From Gemmatimonadota bacterium (GTDB lineage: Bacteria; Gemmatimonadota; Gemmatimonadetes; Gemmatimonadales; Gemmatimonadaceae), in contig JAEUJK010000022.1 of NCBI GenBank assembly GCA_016794735.1, positions 1 through 14,248 of the forward strand: a stretch of 14,248 bases of DNA. The letters run 5' to 3'. Under the pieces are notes generated by a model. It searched no databases and was not told the origin of the DNA. It worked only from the letters and a program-made list of their open reading frames with translations. This document shows positions 1 through 7,442 of this stretch, in pieces. Within the stretch, counting starts at the first letter, position 1; each line of letters begins with the position of its first letter. The translations under genes were made by a program, and so were the position numbers.

Positions 1-446
1 GCCAGCCGCAGCCCGCTCCGCACCGGGCCGGCGCGTTCGCGCCATCGCTCCAGCAGGTCGTCCAGCACGGGATACAGCCGATCCGCCGGTGGCTCCCACG
101 GCTTCAACAGGTAGTGATCGAGCTCCACCTCGTTGATGGCGCGGATCGCGGCGTCGGTGTCCGCGTAGGCCGTGAGCAGGACGCGACGCGCTGCCGGGGC
201 GTACTTGCGCGCCTCCAGCAGGAAGTCGGTACCGCTGAGCCCGGGCATCCGCTGGTCGACGAGAAAGAGCGCAATACGCCGGCCCTCGCGCTGCAACTCG
301 ATCACCGCTTCGAGGGCGCTCTCACCGGAGGGGGCGCGCATGATGCGGTACGCGTCGCGATAACGCGTCCGCAGGTCCCGGACGATCGCGGCCAGGACCT
401 CGGGATCGTCGTCGACAGCAAGGATGACAGGTAACTCGGTCGCCAT
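1..446 (-). CDS. Response regulator receiver domain, probably N-terminus of a response regulator/thioredoxin reductase-like fusion (partial)
   Basis: The 148 visible codons form one CheY-like receiver domain. Acidic residues D12-D14 (VDDDP), the phospho-acceptor D64 (in LVDQRMPG), T92 and K115 (in LLKPW) are all present, so it should be phosphorylated by a sensor kinase. The stretches LTAYADTDAAI and DHYLLKPWEPP followed by LYPVLDDLLERW closely resemble, from memory, the family in which the receiver is fused to an FAD/NADPH thioredoxin-reductase-like domain. The reading frame stays open to the window edge just where the linker would start, so the output domain is not seen. The start is the only in-frame ATG before the receiver; no in-frame start codon lies just upstream. 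It is transcribed divergently from the first propeller gene across a 68-base gap. A free-standing single-domain regulator remains possible if a stop lies just outside the window. Confidence 0.9.
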   Translation of the reverse strand, partial: MATELPVILAVDDDPEVLAAIVRDLRTRYRDAYRIMRAPSGESALEAVIELQREGRRIALFLVDQRMPGLSGTDFLLEARKYAPAARRVLLTAYADTDAAIRAINEVELDHYLLKPWEPPADRLYPVLDDLLERWRERAGPVRSGLRL

Positions 447-514
447 GGCGATAGAATCACCCGCATGAACGGCTTCTGCAATTCCTGACGAGATTAGGAT
501 TCCTGTACCCTTTC

Positions 515-3500
515 ATGCCGACCTCCATGCGCCACGCGTCCGTCCTCGTCGCTGCGGTTGTCCTTGCCACCGCGGTGGGTGCCCAACCTGCGGCCCGACC
601 TTCCCTGGCCGACTCCACCTTTGCCACGCTCTCGTACCGCAACATCGGCCCGGCGAACATGTCGGGACGCATTGCGGACGTTGAAGGCGTTCCCGGTGAC
701 CCGGCGATCATCTACGTCGGGTCCGCGTCGGGTGGTGTGTGGAAGTCGACGAACGCCGGCACCACGTTCACGCCGCTCTTCGACAAGCAGCCCGTGCAGT
801 CGATCGGCGACCTCGCGCTCGACCCGACGAACCCCGACGTGATCTACGTGGGCACCGGGGAGGCGAACGTGCGCAACTCGGTCTCCTTCGGGAACGGGGT
901 CTACAAGTCCACAGATGGTGGCAAGACCTGGCGCCACCTCGGGCTCGCCGACACGCGCCACATCTCCCGCATCGTCATCAACCCGCTCAATCCCAACAAG
1001 GTCTATGTCGCGGCCATCGGGCACGCCTTCGGCCCGAACGAGGAGCGCGGCGTGTTCATGAGCGAGGACGCGGGGGAGACGTGGAAGAAAGTCCTCTACG
1101 TCGACAACGTGCACGGCGCGGCAGACCTCGACATCGACCCGCGCAACCCGAACCTGCTGTACGCGTCGATGTGGTACTTCGACCGCAAGCAGTGGACGCA
1201 CCGCTCGGGTGACGAGAAGGGGGGCATCTTCCGCTCCACCGACGGCGGACGCACCTGGACGAAGGCCACCAAGGGGCTCCCGCGCCTCATGGGACGCATC
1301 GGGATCAAGGTCGCCCCGTCCGCGCCGAACATCGTCTACGCCGTCGCCGAGACGCGCGAAGGGTACGTCTTCAAGTCCACGGACCATGGGGAGTCGTGGG
1401 TGAAGACGAGCAACAACGCCCACACCCTCGGCCGCGGCTTCTACTACGCCGACCTGCGTGTGGACCCGCAGAACGAGAACCGGGTCTTCACGTTAGGCAT
1501 GGCGTACATGGTCTCGCAGGACGGTGGCCTCACCTTCACCGGGATGACGGGGAACTTCCACGGTGACCACCAGACGATGTGGGTCGACCCGCGCAATCCG
1601 AAGCGGATGTTCATGGGGGATGACGGTGGCCTGAGCGTCAGCCGCGACGGCGGCAAGACCTGGGAGTGGTTCGCCAACATCCCGGTCGGCCAGTTCTACC
1701 AGCTCTCGTACGACATGCGCGAGCCGTTCTTCCATGTGGCCGGCGGGCTCCAGGACAACGGCGTCTGGACCGGTCCCACGCGGACGCGCGGCAACGCCAT
1801 CTGGGAGAGCGACTGGCGCTTCATCCAGAACGGCGACGGCTACTACGCCATCTCGCATCCCGACGACCCGGACCACTTCCTGTCCGACTACCAGGCGGGC
1901 GGCATCCAGGCGACCAACCTGCGCACCTATGAACAACGCGAGGCGAGTCCTCAGGTGAAGCGCATGGACGGCTACTCGGCCGACTCCAACCAGGTGCGCT
2001 TCAACTGGAACGCCCCCATCGTCGCCTCACCGCACGACAAGCGTGTCGTCTACTTCGCCGGCAACCTGGTCTATCGCTCCACCGACTGGGGCAAGACCTG
2101 GACGCCGATCTCGGGCGACCTCTCGAAGAACGACAAGTCGCGGCAAGGTGACGCCGGCGGCCCGATCCTCAAGGAGAACACGGTCGCCGAGTACTACGGA
2201 ACCGTCTACTCGCTGGCGGAATCTCCCGTGCAGCGCGGCGTGATCTGGGCGGGCACCGACGACGGCAACCTGCAGGTGACTCGCGACGACGGGAAGACGT
2301 GGACGAACGTGGCGCCTAACGTGCCCGGGCTCGGCGCGGATGCGGTGGTCGCGGGGGTGGAACCGTCGCGCGTGGCGGCAGGCACGGCGTACGCCGCGTT
2401 CGAGCGTCGCATGATGGACGACTTCCGCCCCTACGTGTACAAGACGACGGACTTCGGCCGCACGTGGACGAACATCACGGGCAACCTCCCGCCCACGGCG
2501 TACCTGCAGGTCGTGCGCGAGGACCCGAAGAACCCCAACCTGATCTATGCAGGGACGGAGCTCGGGCTGTACGTCTCGTGGTCGGGCGGCACCGAGTGGA
2601 CGCGCCTGCACCTCGGCAACCTGCCGTCGGTGGCGGTGCACGAGGTGCTGGTCCACCCGCGGGACAACGACCTGGTGCTCGCCACGCACGGACGCGCGTT
2701 GTGGGTGCTCGACGACGCCACGGCCATCCAGCAGATGACCCCCGCCGTCGCCGCGAAGGCGTCGCACCTGTTCCCGATGCGTGTGGCCACCCGCTACAAC
2801 ACCGGCGACCAGAAGTGGAACTGGGGCAACCATCAGTTCCGCGGCGCCAATGCGCCGTACGGGGCCACCATCACCTACTGGCTCAAGGAGAAGGCCGCCG
2901 ATTCGTCGGTGAAGCTCGAGGTACTCCAGAACGGGACGGTGATTCGTACACTCAAGCGCCCGTCGGTCGGCGCTGGCTTCAACCGGGTGCAGTGGGACCT
3001 GCGCCTCGATGCGCCGAAGGTGTTGAGCGACATGCCGGAAGACTCGGCCGAGGCCGGCGACTGGCGTGCGCGTCCGATGGGTCCGCAAGCATTGCCCGGG
3101 CAGTATGCCGTGCGACTCACCGTCGGTCGCGATGTGCAGGAACAGCCGTTGACCATCCGTATCGACCCAACGAGCCCGGTGACCCTCGCGCAGTTGCAGG
3201 CGCAGTTCGACCAGGCGCAGCGCGTGAATGCCGTGATCGCGAACCTCATCGAGACCGAACGGAGCCTGGTGGCCTACAAGGGCCAGGTGGAAGAGCGGCG
3301 CGCGACGGGGAAGGAACTGCGCGGCGCTGCGGCGGGTGACCTCGTGCGTGCGGCCGGCGAGGAAATGGTGAAGCTCGACTCGGTGCGGTTGCAGCTCACC
3401 CGTCCGCGCAGCGATAACGTGCCCTTCTACTCCGAGGGACCACGCCCGATCGAACGCGCGATGAGCCTCATGGGGTCGGTGGACAACGGGCTGCTGGAGC

Positions 3501-3670
3501 CGCTCGCCACCCAGCGGGAGTATCTGGGTGACGTGCGCCGCGACGCACAGACGGTGATCGACATGGTCGAGCGTCAGGTCGAGGCAACGGCACGACGCAT
3601 GAACCCGCTCCTGCAGGCGCTCGGACTTCCCGCGCTGGTCCCGCCGGCAAAGAAGCCAGCCGCGATGTAA
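515..3670 (+). CDS. Exported Asp-box (BNR/sortilin-like) beta-propeller protein, paralog 1
   Basis: A 1,051-residue protein, predicted to be exported: a hydrophobic signal peptide (about residues 6-23) ends near AVGAQ. At least eleven Asp-box motifs of the type S-T-D-G-G-K-T-W lie at about 78, 132, 183, 241, 288, 334, 376, 522, 589, 644 and 688, giving a large, probably double, beta-propeller. The propeller section closes with HGRALWVLDD (725-734) and also holds the conserved GGLQDNGVW (410-418). Residues about 780-885 look like a FlgD-like immunoglobulin-type sandwich (GFNRVQWDLR, LPGQYAVRL), followed by a charged helical tail. Such proteins are usually named glycosyl hydrolase, VPS10/sortilin or WD40-like; I cannot identify catalytic residues, so enzymatic activity is unproven. 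It has no cysteine at all. The start is uncertain: ATG 515 aligns residue for residue with paralog 2, while ATG 527 shares the CCTCCATGC context of that gene. Neither has a good ribosome binding site. Confidence 0.9.
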   Translation: MPTSMRHASVLVAAVVLATAVGAQPAARPSLADSTFATLSYRNIGPANMSGRIADVEGVPGDPAIIYVGSASGGVWKSTNAGTTFTPLFDKQPVQSIGDLALDPTNPDVIYVGTGEANVRNSVSFGNGVYKSTDGGKTWRHLGLADTRHISRIVINPLNPNKVYVAAIGHAFGPNEERGVFMSEDAGETWKKVLYVDNVHGAADLDIDPRNPNLLYASMWYFDRKQWTHRSGDEKGGIFRSTDGGRTWTKATKGLPRLMGRIGIKVAPSAPNIVYAVAETREGYVFKSTDHGESWVKTSNNAHTLGRGFYYADLRVDPQNENRVFTLGMAYMVSQDGGLTFTGMTGNFHGDHQTMWVDPRNPKRMFMGDDGGLSVSRDGGKTWEWFANIPVGQFYQLSYDMREPFFHVAGGLQDNGVWTGPTRTRGNAIWESDWRFIQNGDGYYAISHPDDPDHFLSDYQAGGIQATNLRTYEQREASPQVKRMDGYSADSNQVRFNWNAPIVASPHDKRVVYFAGNLVYRSTDWGKTWTPISGDLSKNDKSRQGDAGGPILKENTVAEYYGTVYSLAESPVQRGVIWAGTDDGNLQVTRDDGKTWTNVAPNVPGLGADAVVAGVEPSRVAAGTAYAAFERRMMDDFRPYVYKTTDFGRTWTNITGNLPPTAYLQVVREDPKNPNLIYAGTELGLYVSWSGGTEWTRLHLGNLPSVAVHEVLVHPRDNDLVLATHGRALWVLDDATAIQQMTPAVAAKASHLFPMRVATRYNTGDQKWNWGNHQFRGANAPYGATITYWLKEKAADSSVKLEVLQNGTVIRTLKRPSVGAGFNRVQWDLRLDAPKVLSDMPEDSAEAGDWRARPMGPQALPGQYAVRLTVGRDVQEQPLTIRIDPTSPVTLAQLQAQFDQAQRVNAVIANLIETERSLVAYKGQVEERRATGKELRGAAAGDLVRAAGEEMVKLDSVRLQLTRPRSDNVPFYSEGPRPIERAMSLMGSVDNGLLEPLATQREYLGDVRRDAQTVIDMVERQVEATARRMNPLLQALGLPALVPPAKKPAAM
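522..527 (+). promoter_or_regulatory. CCTCC directly before an alternative start codon (ATG 527)
   Basis: CCTCC abuts the ATG at 527. The same CCTCCATGC string abuts the start of paralog 2 at 3927. CCTCC is the complement of a Shine-Dalgarno sequence, not one itself, so this is not a ribosome binding site. It may be conserved leader sequence left from the duplication, or coincidence. Its main use here is to flag that the start of paralog 1 could be 527 rather than 515. Confidence 0.25.
900..927 (+). repeat. 28-base direct repeat, copy 1 (Asp-box codons of paralog 1)
   Basis: This stretch encodes the Y-K-S-T-D-G-G-K-T blade motif and is identical base for base to 4312-4339 in paralog 2. Each copy starts exactly 385 bases after its gene's assigned start codon. 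It includes codons uncommon here (ACA, GAT, GGT), so the identity is more than shared codon preference. Confidence 0.85.
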
Positions 3671-3680
3671 TTGGTGGCAC

Positions 3681-3717
3681 GAGCGGGGTGCAGCGCCTGA
3701 AGGCGCGCCCCCTGCTC
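3681..3717 (+). terminator. Possible hairpin terminator after paralog 1
   Basis: Eleven bases after the stop codon of paralog 1 the RNA can form a stem of three blocks: GAGC/GCTC, GGGG/CCCC and GCGCC/GGCGC, with a TGAA loop and a small internal loop. No T-run follows, so it is either a weak or factor-assisted terminator, or only an mRNA-stabilising hairpin. Read-through into paralog 2 is possible. Confidence 0.35.
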
Positions 3718-3926
3718 ACCCCGGTCGGCGTGCGCCGCGTGAATTTTCCGCGGCGCGGCCGATACGGGCAGGGCCGGCGAGCGCTGGCACGGACGAACCC
3801 TTCCGCGGTGAGGCGATCCCGCGCCCTGTCGCGGTCGCCTCGGGGGAAAACCCCTCGCCCCCCTCCGGCCCCAGCGTTATCGTCCCGCCCGCCGTAGGCA
3901 TCCCGATCGTCCCACGGACTTCCTCC
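3718..3926 (+). promoter_or_regulatory. Structured leader region between the two propeller genes
   Basis: This non-coding stretch contains two adjacent hairpins. The first, 3810-3841, pairs GAGGCGA with TCGCCTC and CCGCG with CGCGG around a CCCTGT loop, with a two-base bulge. The second, about 3843-3854, pairs GGGG with CCCC around AAAA. A 69-codon frame that crosses the region from 3688 has an arginine- and proline-rich composition and looks non-coding. I see no clear -35/-10 pair and no ribosome binding site before ATG 3927. A long structured 5' leader, a processed tandem transcript or a decayed spacer are all possible. Confidence 0.3.
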
Positions 3927-6900
3927 ATGCCCATGTCCAGACCCACACGCAGTTTCGCGGCGCTCCTGGCCGCATCCACCGCCTTCGCCGGAGGGCTCGC
4001 CGCCCAGGGCGCCGTGCCGGTGGCGTCGGAGTTCGAGAAGCTCCACTTCCGCTCCATCGGCCCGGCGACGATGTCCGGGCGGGTGGCCGACCTCGCGGTG
4101 TACGAGGCCAACCCTGCGGTCTATTACGTGGGCACCGCCCACGGCGGGGTGTGGAAGACCACCAGCAATGGGGCCACGTTCTCCCCGCTCTTCCAGGACC
4201 AGGGGCTGATCTCGATCGGCGACGTCGCCGTCTCGCAGACGAACCCCGACCTGCTGTGGGTGGGCACGGGCGAGTCCAACAACCGCCAGAGTACCTCGTG
4301 GGGGAGCGGACTCTACAAGTCCACAGATGGTGGCAAGACGTTCGCAATGATGGGGCTGCCGAACTCGCGCGCCATCAACCGGATCGTGATCCACCCGAAC
4401 AACAACGACGTCGTGCTCGTCGCCGCGACGGGGCCGCTGTTCGGACCCGGTGGCGACCGCGGGGTCTTCAAGACCACCGACGGCGGCCGCACCTGGAAGC
4501 AGGTGCTCAAGGTCGACGACGAGACGGGCGCCAATGACCTGGTCGTCTCGCTGAGCGACCCGAACATCATGTATGCCACGACGTACCAGCGGCGGCGCAC
4601 GACCTGCTGCATGAACGGCGGCGGTCCCGGCAGCGGGATCTGGCGTTCCACCGACGGTGGTGACACGTGGACGCGGCTCAGTGGCAACGGCCTCCCGGCT
4701 GGCCCGCTGGGACGTATCGCGGTCGACGTCTATCGCCAGAGCTCCCACATCCTCTACGCGTTGATCGAAGGGCCGGCGGGAGCGGGCTTCGGTCCGGGTG
4801 GTGGTGGTGGCGGCGGCGCAGGTGGACAGGGCGGACCAGGGATGCAGCAGCAGGACCGCGCGACGCAGATCGCGACGACCGGTGTGTATCGCTCCGACGA
4901 CGGCGGGCAGAGCTGGAAGCGCACCTCGGGGATCAACCCGCGGCCGATGTACTTCAGCCAGCTGCGCATCGATCCGTTGAACCCGGACCGCGTGTACCTG
5001 GGCGGCGTCGGCATGCACCTCTCCCTCGACGGCGGCAAGTCGTTCGAGCAGGACGCGGCCCTCGTGATCCATGACGACGTGCACGCGATCTGGATCAACC
5101 CGCGCAACACGGACCATGTGCTCATCGGCAACGACGGCGGCGTGGCCGTGTCGTACGACCTGGCGCGCACCTGGACCTTCATCCCCAACCTGCCGGTCGG
5201 GCTGTTCTACCACGTGGGCTACGACATGGAAGTGCCGTTCAACGTGTGCGGCGGCATGCAGGACAACTACAACTGGTGCGGACCCAGCCGCTCGCGCATG
5301 AGCCGCGGGATCATGAACTACGACTGGTTCCAGATCCTCGGCGGCGACGGCTTCGTGGCGATTCCCGACCTGCGTGACTCGCGCATCGTCTACACCGAGT
5401 CGCAGGACGGCAACATCATCCGCCGGAACAAGGTGACGGGTGAGTCGCGCCAGATCCGCCCGAATGCGCAGAACGTGGTGAACGCGACCCCGGGCGAGGC
5501 GTATCGCTTCCACTGGGACACGCCGCTCATGATCTCCCCCAACGATCCGGGGATCCTGCTCGCCGCGGCGAATCGCGTCTTCCTCTCGCGGGACCGTGGG
5601 GATTCCTGGACCGCGATCAGCCCGGACCTCACGCGCAACGAGAACCGCGATTCGATCGTGACGATGGGGCTCAAGGGCGCCCAGGTGACGATCGCCAAGA
5701 ACGACGGCATCTCGCAGTGGCCGACCATCGTGTCGCTCGCCGAGTCGCCCAAGCAGGCGGGGTTGTACTACGCGGGCACCGACGACGGCACCGTCCAGAT
5801 GTCGCGTGACGGTGGCCGCAGCTGGCAGAACATCACGTCGCGCCTGCCGGGCTTCCCACGCGGCAACGCCTTCGTGTCGCGCGTCGCGCCGTCGCGTTTT
5901 GACGCCGGGACGGTCTACATCACGGTGGACAACCACCGCGAGAACGACTACGAGCCCTACATCTGGAAGAGCACCGACTTTGGCGGGACCTTCACGCGCA
6001 TCGACAACGGGCTCAAGGGCGAGAACGCCCGCACGATCACCGAGGACACGAAGAACGCCGACGTGCTCTACCTCGGCACCGAGACCGGGATCATGGTCTC
6101 CCTCGATCGCGGAGCCTCGTGGCGTCGCCTCAAGGCCAACTTCCCCACGGTACGCGTCGACGAGCTGACGATCCACCCGCGGGACAATGCGCTGCTCGTC
6201 GCCTCGCACGGCCGCGCGCTCTGGATCCTCGACGACCTCTCGCCGATCCAGGAGTACAAGGCCGCCACGACGGCCGACGCGAAGTTGTTCACGCCGGCCC
6301 CGTCGCTGCAGTGGAAGACCAAGGACGATCGCAACGACGAGTTCTGGGGTCACCAGTTCTTCACCGGTGAGAACCCGCCGACCGAGACGGTCATCCAGTT
6401 CCACCTCAAGGCCCCGCTGACCAACCCGATGCTGCGATTCACCGACTCGCGCGGCACGGTGGTCCGTGAGGTCGCGATTCCCGCCGCGCGCAACGTGGCC
6501 GGGATTGGCGCCGTCTGCTGGGACCAGCGCGTTGCTCCAGTGCCTGCCCTCACCGGGCCGGGTGCTGGTGGACCTGGCGGTGGTGGTGGTGGCGGTGGCG
6601 GCGGTGCCGCCTTCGCGCAGGGTGGTGGTGCACGCCCGATCCCGGGGATGCCGGTTCCGCTGCCCGAAGTTGGGTACAAGCCGGAGAACCCGTGCGCGGG
6701 TGGTGGACCGGGTGGGGGCGGGGGCGGTGGTGGTGGTGGATTCGGTGGCGGCGGCGGCAACCAGGGGCCGATGGTCGCCCCGGGCGCCTACACCGTGGCC
6801 CTTGTCTCCGACGGCAAGGTGGTCGACTCCAAGCCGCTCACCATCGTCATGGATCCGATGGTCCAACTCGCTGGTGCAGAGCGCGCGCGCTACGACGCGC

Positions 6901-7361
6901 TGCTCATGGAGTTGCACGAAGCGCAGAAGCGCGGCACGGAAGCGGCGCGCCCGTTGGCAGCGTTGTTCCGCGACATCTCGGGCGTGGCCGCGAAGGTCGA
7001 CTCGAGCGCCGCTCCGGCGAACGTGAAGTCCGACTTCGCCGCGTTCCGGAAGGACTTTGACGCGCTGCGCGGCAAGTTCGGCATTGGTGCGCCGGCGGCG
7101 GGCGGCTTTGGTGGTGGCGGTGGAGGCGGCGGTGCCGCAGCCCAGGCCGCGGCCGCAGCCAACGTGCTCGGACGCGTCGGCAACGTGAAGGGCGCCATCA
7201 TGGGCATTTGGGAGACGCCCAGCGCCGGCTCGCTGGCGCAGGCCAACAGCGCACGCTCGGCGCTCACGGCGGCGATCGGTGAGGCCACGGCCTTCACGGC
7301 GCGGGCCCGCGCGATGAGCCAGACCCTGCAGCAGTTCGGCGTGACGATGACGGTGCCCTGA
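3927..7361 (+). CDS. Exported Asp-box beta-propeller protein, paralog 2, with polyglycine insertions
   Basis: A 1,144-residue protein with a signal peptide (hydrophobic about 9-25, cleavage near LAAQ). Residues 36-248 align with paralog 1 without a gap, including IGPATMSGR and Asp boxes at 132, 183 and 241. A further box at 323-330 (SDDGGQSW) matches position 288 of paralog 1 after a 35-residue insertion carrying seven consecutive glycines (291-297). The propeller closing motif HGRALWILDD starts at 761. The FlgD-like sandwich that follows is split by two polyglycine blocks (884-893, 925-944), and a fourth lies in the helical tail (about 1059-1069). Cysteines at 227, 228, 441, 451, 864 and 923 have no counterpart in paralog 1, suggesting disulfides in an exported protein. 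Function is as unclear as for paralog 1; the pair may form a heteromer or handle related ligands. ATG 3933 is an alternative start two codons on; either keeps the signal peptide. Confidence 0.9.
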   Translation: MPMSRPTRSFAALLAASTAFAGGLAAQGAVPVASEFEKLHFRSIGPATMSGRVADLAVYEANPAVYYVGTAHGGVWKTTSNGATFSPLFQDQGLISIGDVAVSQTNPDLLWVGTGESNNRQSTSWGSGLYKSTDGGKTFAMMGLPNSRAINRIVIHPNNNDVVLVAATGPLFGPGGDRGVFKTTDGGRTWKQVLKVDDETGANDLVVSLSDPNIMYATTYQRRRTTCCMNGGGPGSGIWRSTDGGDTWTRLSGNGLPAGPLGRIAVDVYRQSSHILYALIEGPAGAGFGPGGGGGGGAGGQGGPGMQQQDRATQIATTGVYRSDDGGQSWKRTSGINPRPMYFSQLRIDPLNPDRVYLGGVGMHLSLDGGKSFEQDAALVIHDDVHAIWINPRNTDHVLIGNDGGVAVSYDLARTWTFIPNLPVGLFYHVGYDMEVPFNVCGGMQDNYNWCGPSRSRMSRGIMNYDWFQILGGDGFVAIPDLRDSRIVYTESQDGNIIRRNKVTGESRQIRPNAQNVVNATPGEAYRFHWDTPLMISPNDPGILLAAANRVFLSRDRGDSWTAISPDLTRNENRDSIVTMGLKGAQVTIAKNDGISQWPTIVSLAESPKQAGLYYAGTDDGTVQMSRDGGRSWQNITSRLPGFPRGNAFVSRVAPSRFDAGTVYITVDNHRENDYEPYIWKSTDFGGTFTRIDNGLKGENARTITEDTKNADVLYLGTETGIMVSLDRGASWRRLKANFPTVRVDELTIHPRDNALLVASHGRALWILDDLSPIQEYKAATTADAKLFTPAPSLQWKTKDDRNDEFWGHQFFTGENPPTETVIQFHLKAPLTNPMLRFTDSRGTVVREVAIPAARNVAGIGAVCWDQRVAPVPALTGPGAGGPGGGGGGGGGGAAFAQGGGARPIPGMPVPLPEVGYKPENPCAGGGPGGGGGGGGGGFGGGGGNQGPMVAPGAYTVALVSDGKVVDSKPLTIVMDPMVQLAGAERARYDALLMELHEAQKRGTEAARPLAALFRDISGVAAKVDSSAAPANVKSDFAAFRKDFDALRGKFGIGAPAAGGFGGGGGGGGAAAQAAAAANVLGRVGNVKGAIMGIWETPSAGSLAQANSARSALTAAIGEATAFTARARAMSQTLQQFGVTMTVP
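4312..4339 (+). repeat. 28-base direct repeat, copy 2 (Asp-box codons of paralog 2)
   Basis: Identical to 900-927 and at the same distance (385 bases) from the start codon. Flanking bases on both sides differ, so the identity is limited to this blade motif. It could be a remnant of the duplication, of gene conversion, or simply strong constraint. Confidence 0.85.
4791..4841 (+). repeat. Glycine-codon repeat 1 in paralog 2
   Basis: Runs of GGT then GGC encode seven consecutive glycines (residues 291-297) followed by an AGGQGGPG-like tail. It lies in a loop between two strands of one propeller blade; paralog 1 has only a short turn (AETREG) at the same place. Confidence 0.9.
6555..6605 (+). 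repeat. Glycine-codon repeat 2 in paralog 2
   Basis: The tract encodes GPGAGGP followed by ten glycines (residues 884-893), mostly GGT and GGC codons. It sits inside the C-terminal sandwich domain, just after the strand with C864, where paralog 1 has a non-glycine linker. Confidence 0.9.
6699..6758 (+). repeat. Glycine-codon repeat 3 in paralog 2
   Basis: The tract encodes GGGP, ten glycines, F and five more glycines (residues 925-944), directly after C923. The coding strand carries close G-runs (three at 6710-6712, five at 6714-6718, five at 6720-6724), so the DNA or mRNA could form a G-quadruplex. Confidence 0.9.
7101..7133 (+). repeat. Glycine-codon repeat 4 in paralog 2
   Basis: The tract encodes GGF followed by eight glycines, then an alanine-rich run (AAAQAAAAA). 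It separates two predicted helical segments of the C-terminal tail. Confidence 0.85.
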
Positions 7362-7384
7362 ACCGGCGCACTCGTCAGGCAGGA

Positions 7385-7419
7385 AAAAGGGACGGCCGCG
7401 AAAGCGCGCCGTCCCTTTT
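7385..7419. terminator. Bidirectional intrinsic terminator between paralog 2 and the DUF1028 gene
   Basis: A 12-base-pair stem (AAAAGGGACGGC with GCCGTCCCTTTT) is capped by CGC-GAAA-GCG, a GNRA tetraloop, with one bulged C. T-runs follow the stem on both strands (TTTTC on plus, TTTTTCC on minus). It lies between two convergent genes, 23 bases after the plus-strand stop and 23 bases past the minus-strand stop, so it can end both transcripts. Confidence 0.9.
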
Positions 7420-7442
7420 CACTTCCCGGTGGATCCTGGTGC

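Noticed and set aside
494..1423. Minus-strand open frame of 309 codons opposite paralog 1
   Set aside because: Shadow of the Asp-box gene; His/Arg/Val-rich with no motif.
3688..3897. 69-codon plus-strand frame in the gap between the propeller genes
   Set aside because: GTG start, no ribosome binding site, Arg/Pro/Ser-rich composition and overlap with hairpins suggest non-coding sequence.
3781..3900. Possible tRNA or other structured RNA gene in the propeller gap
   Set aside because: No T-loop consensus or cloverleaf arms can be found; only simple hairpins are present.
3468..6917. Open frame of 1,149 codons on the minus strand, opposite paralog 2
   Set aside because: It is antisense to a clearly homologous gene, is rich in Arg, His, Val and Gly as expected from a shadow frame in GC-rich DNA, and shows no recognisable domain.
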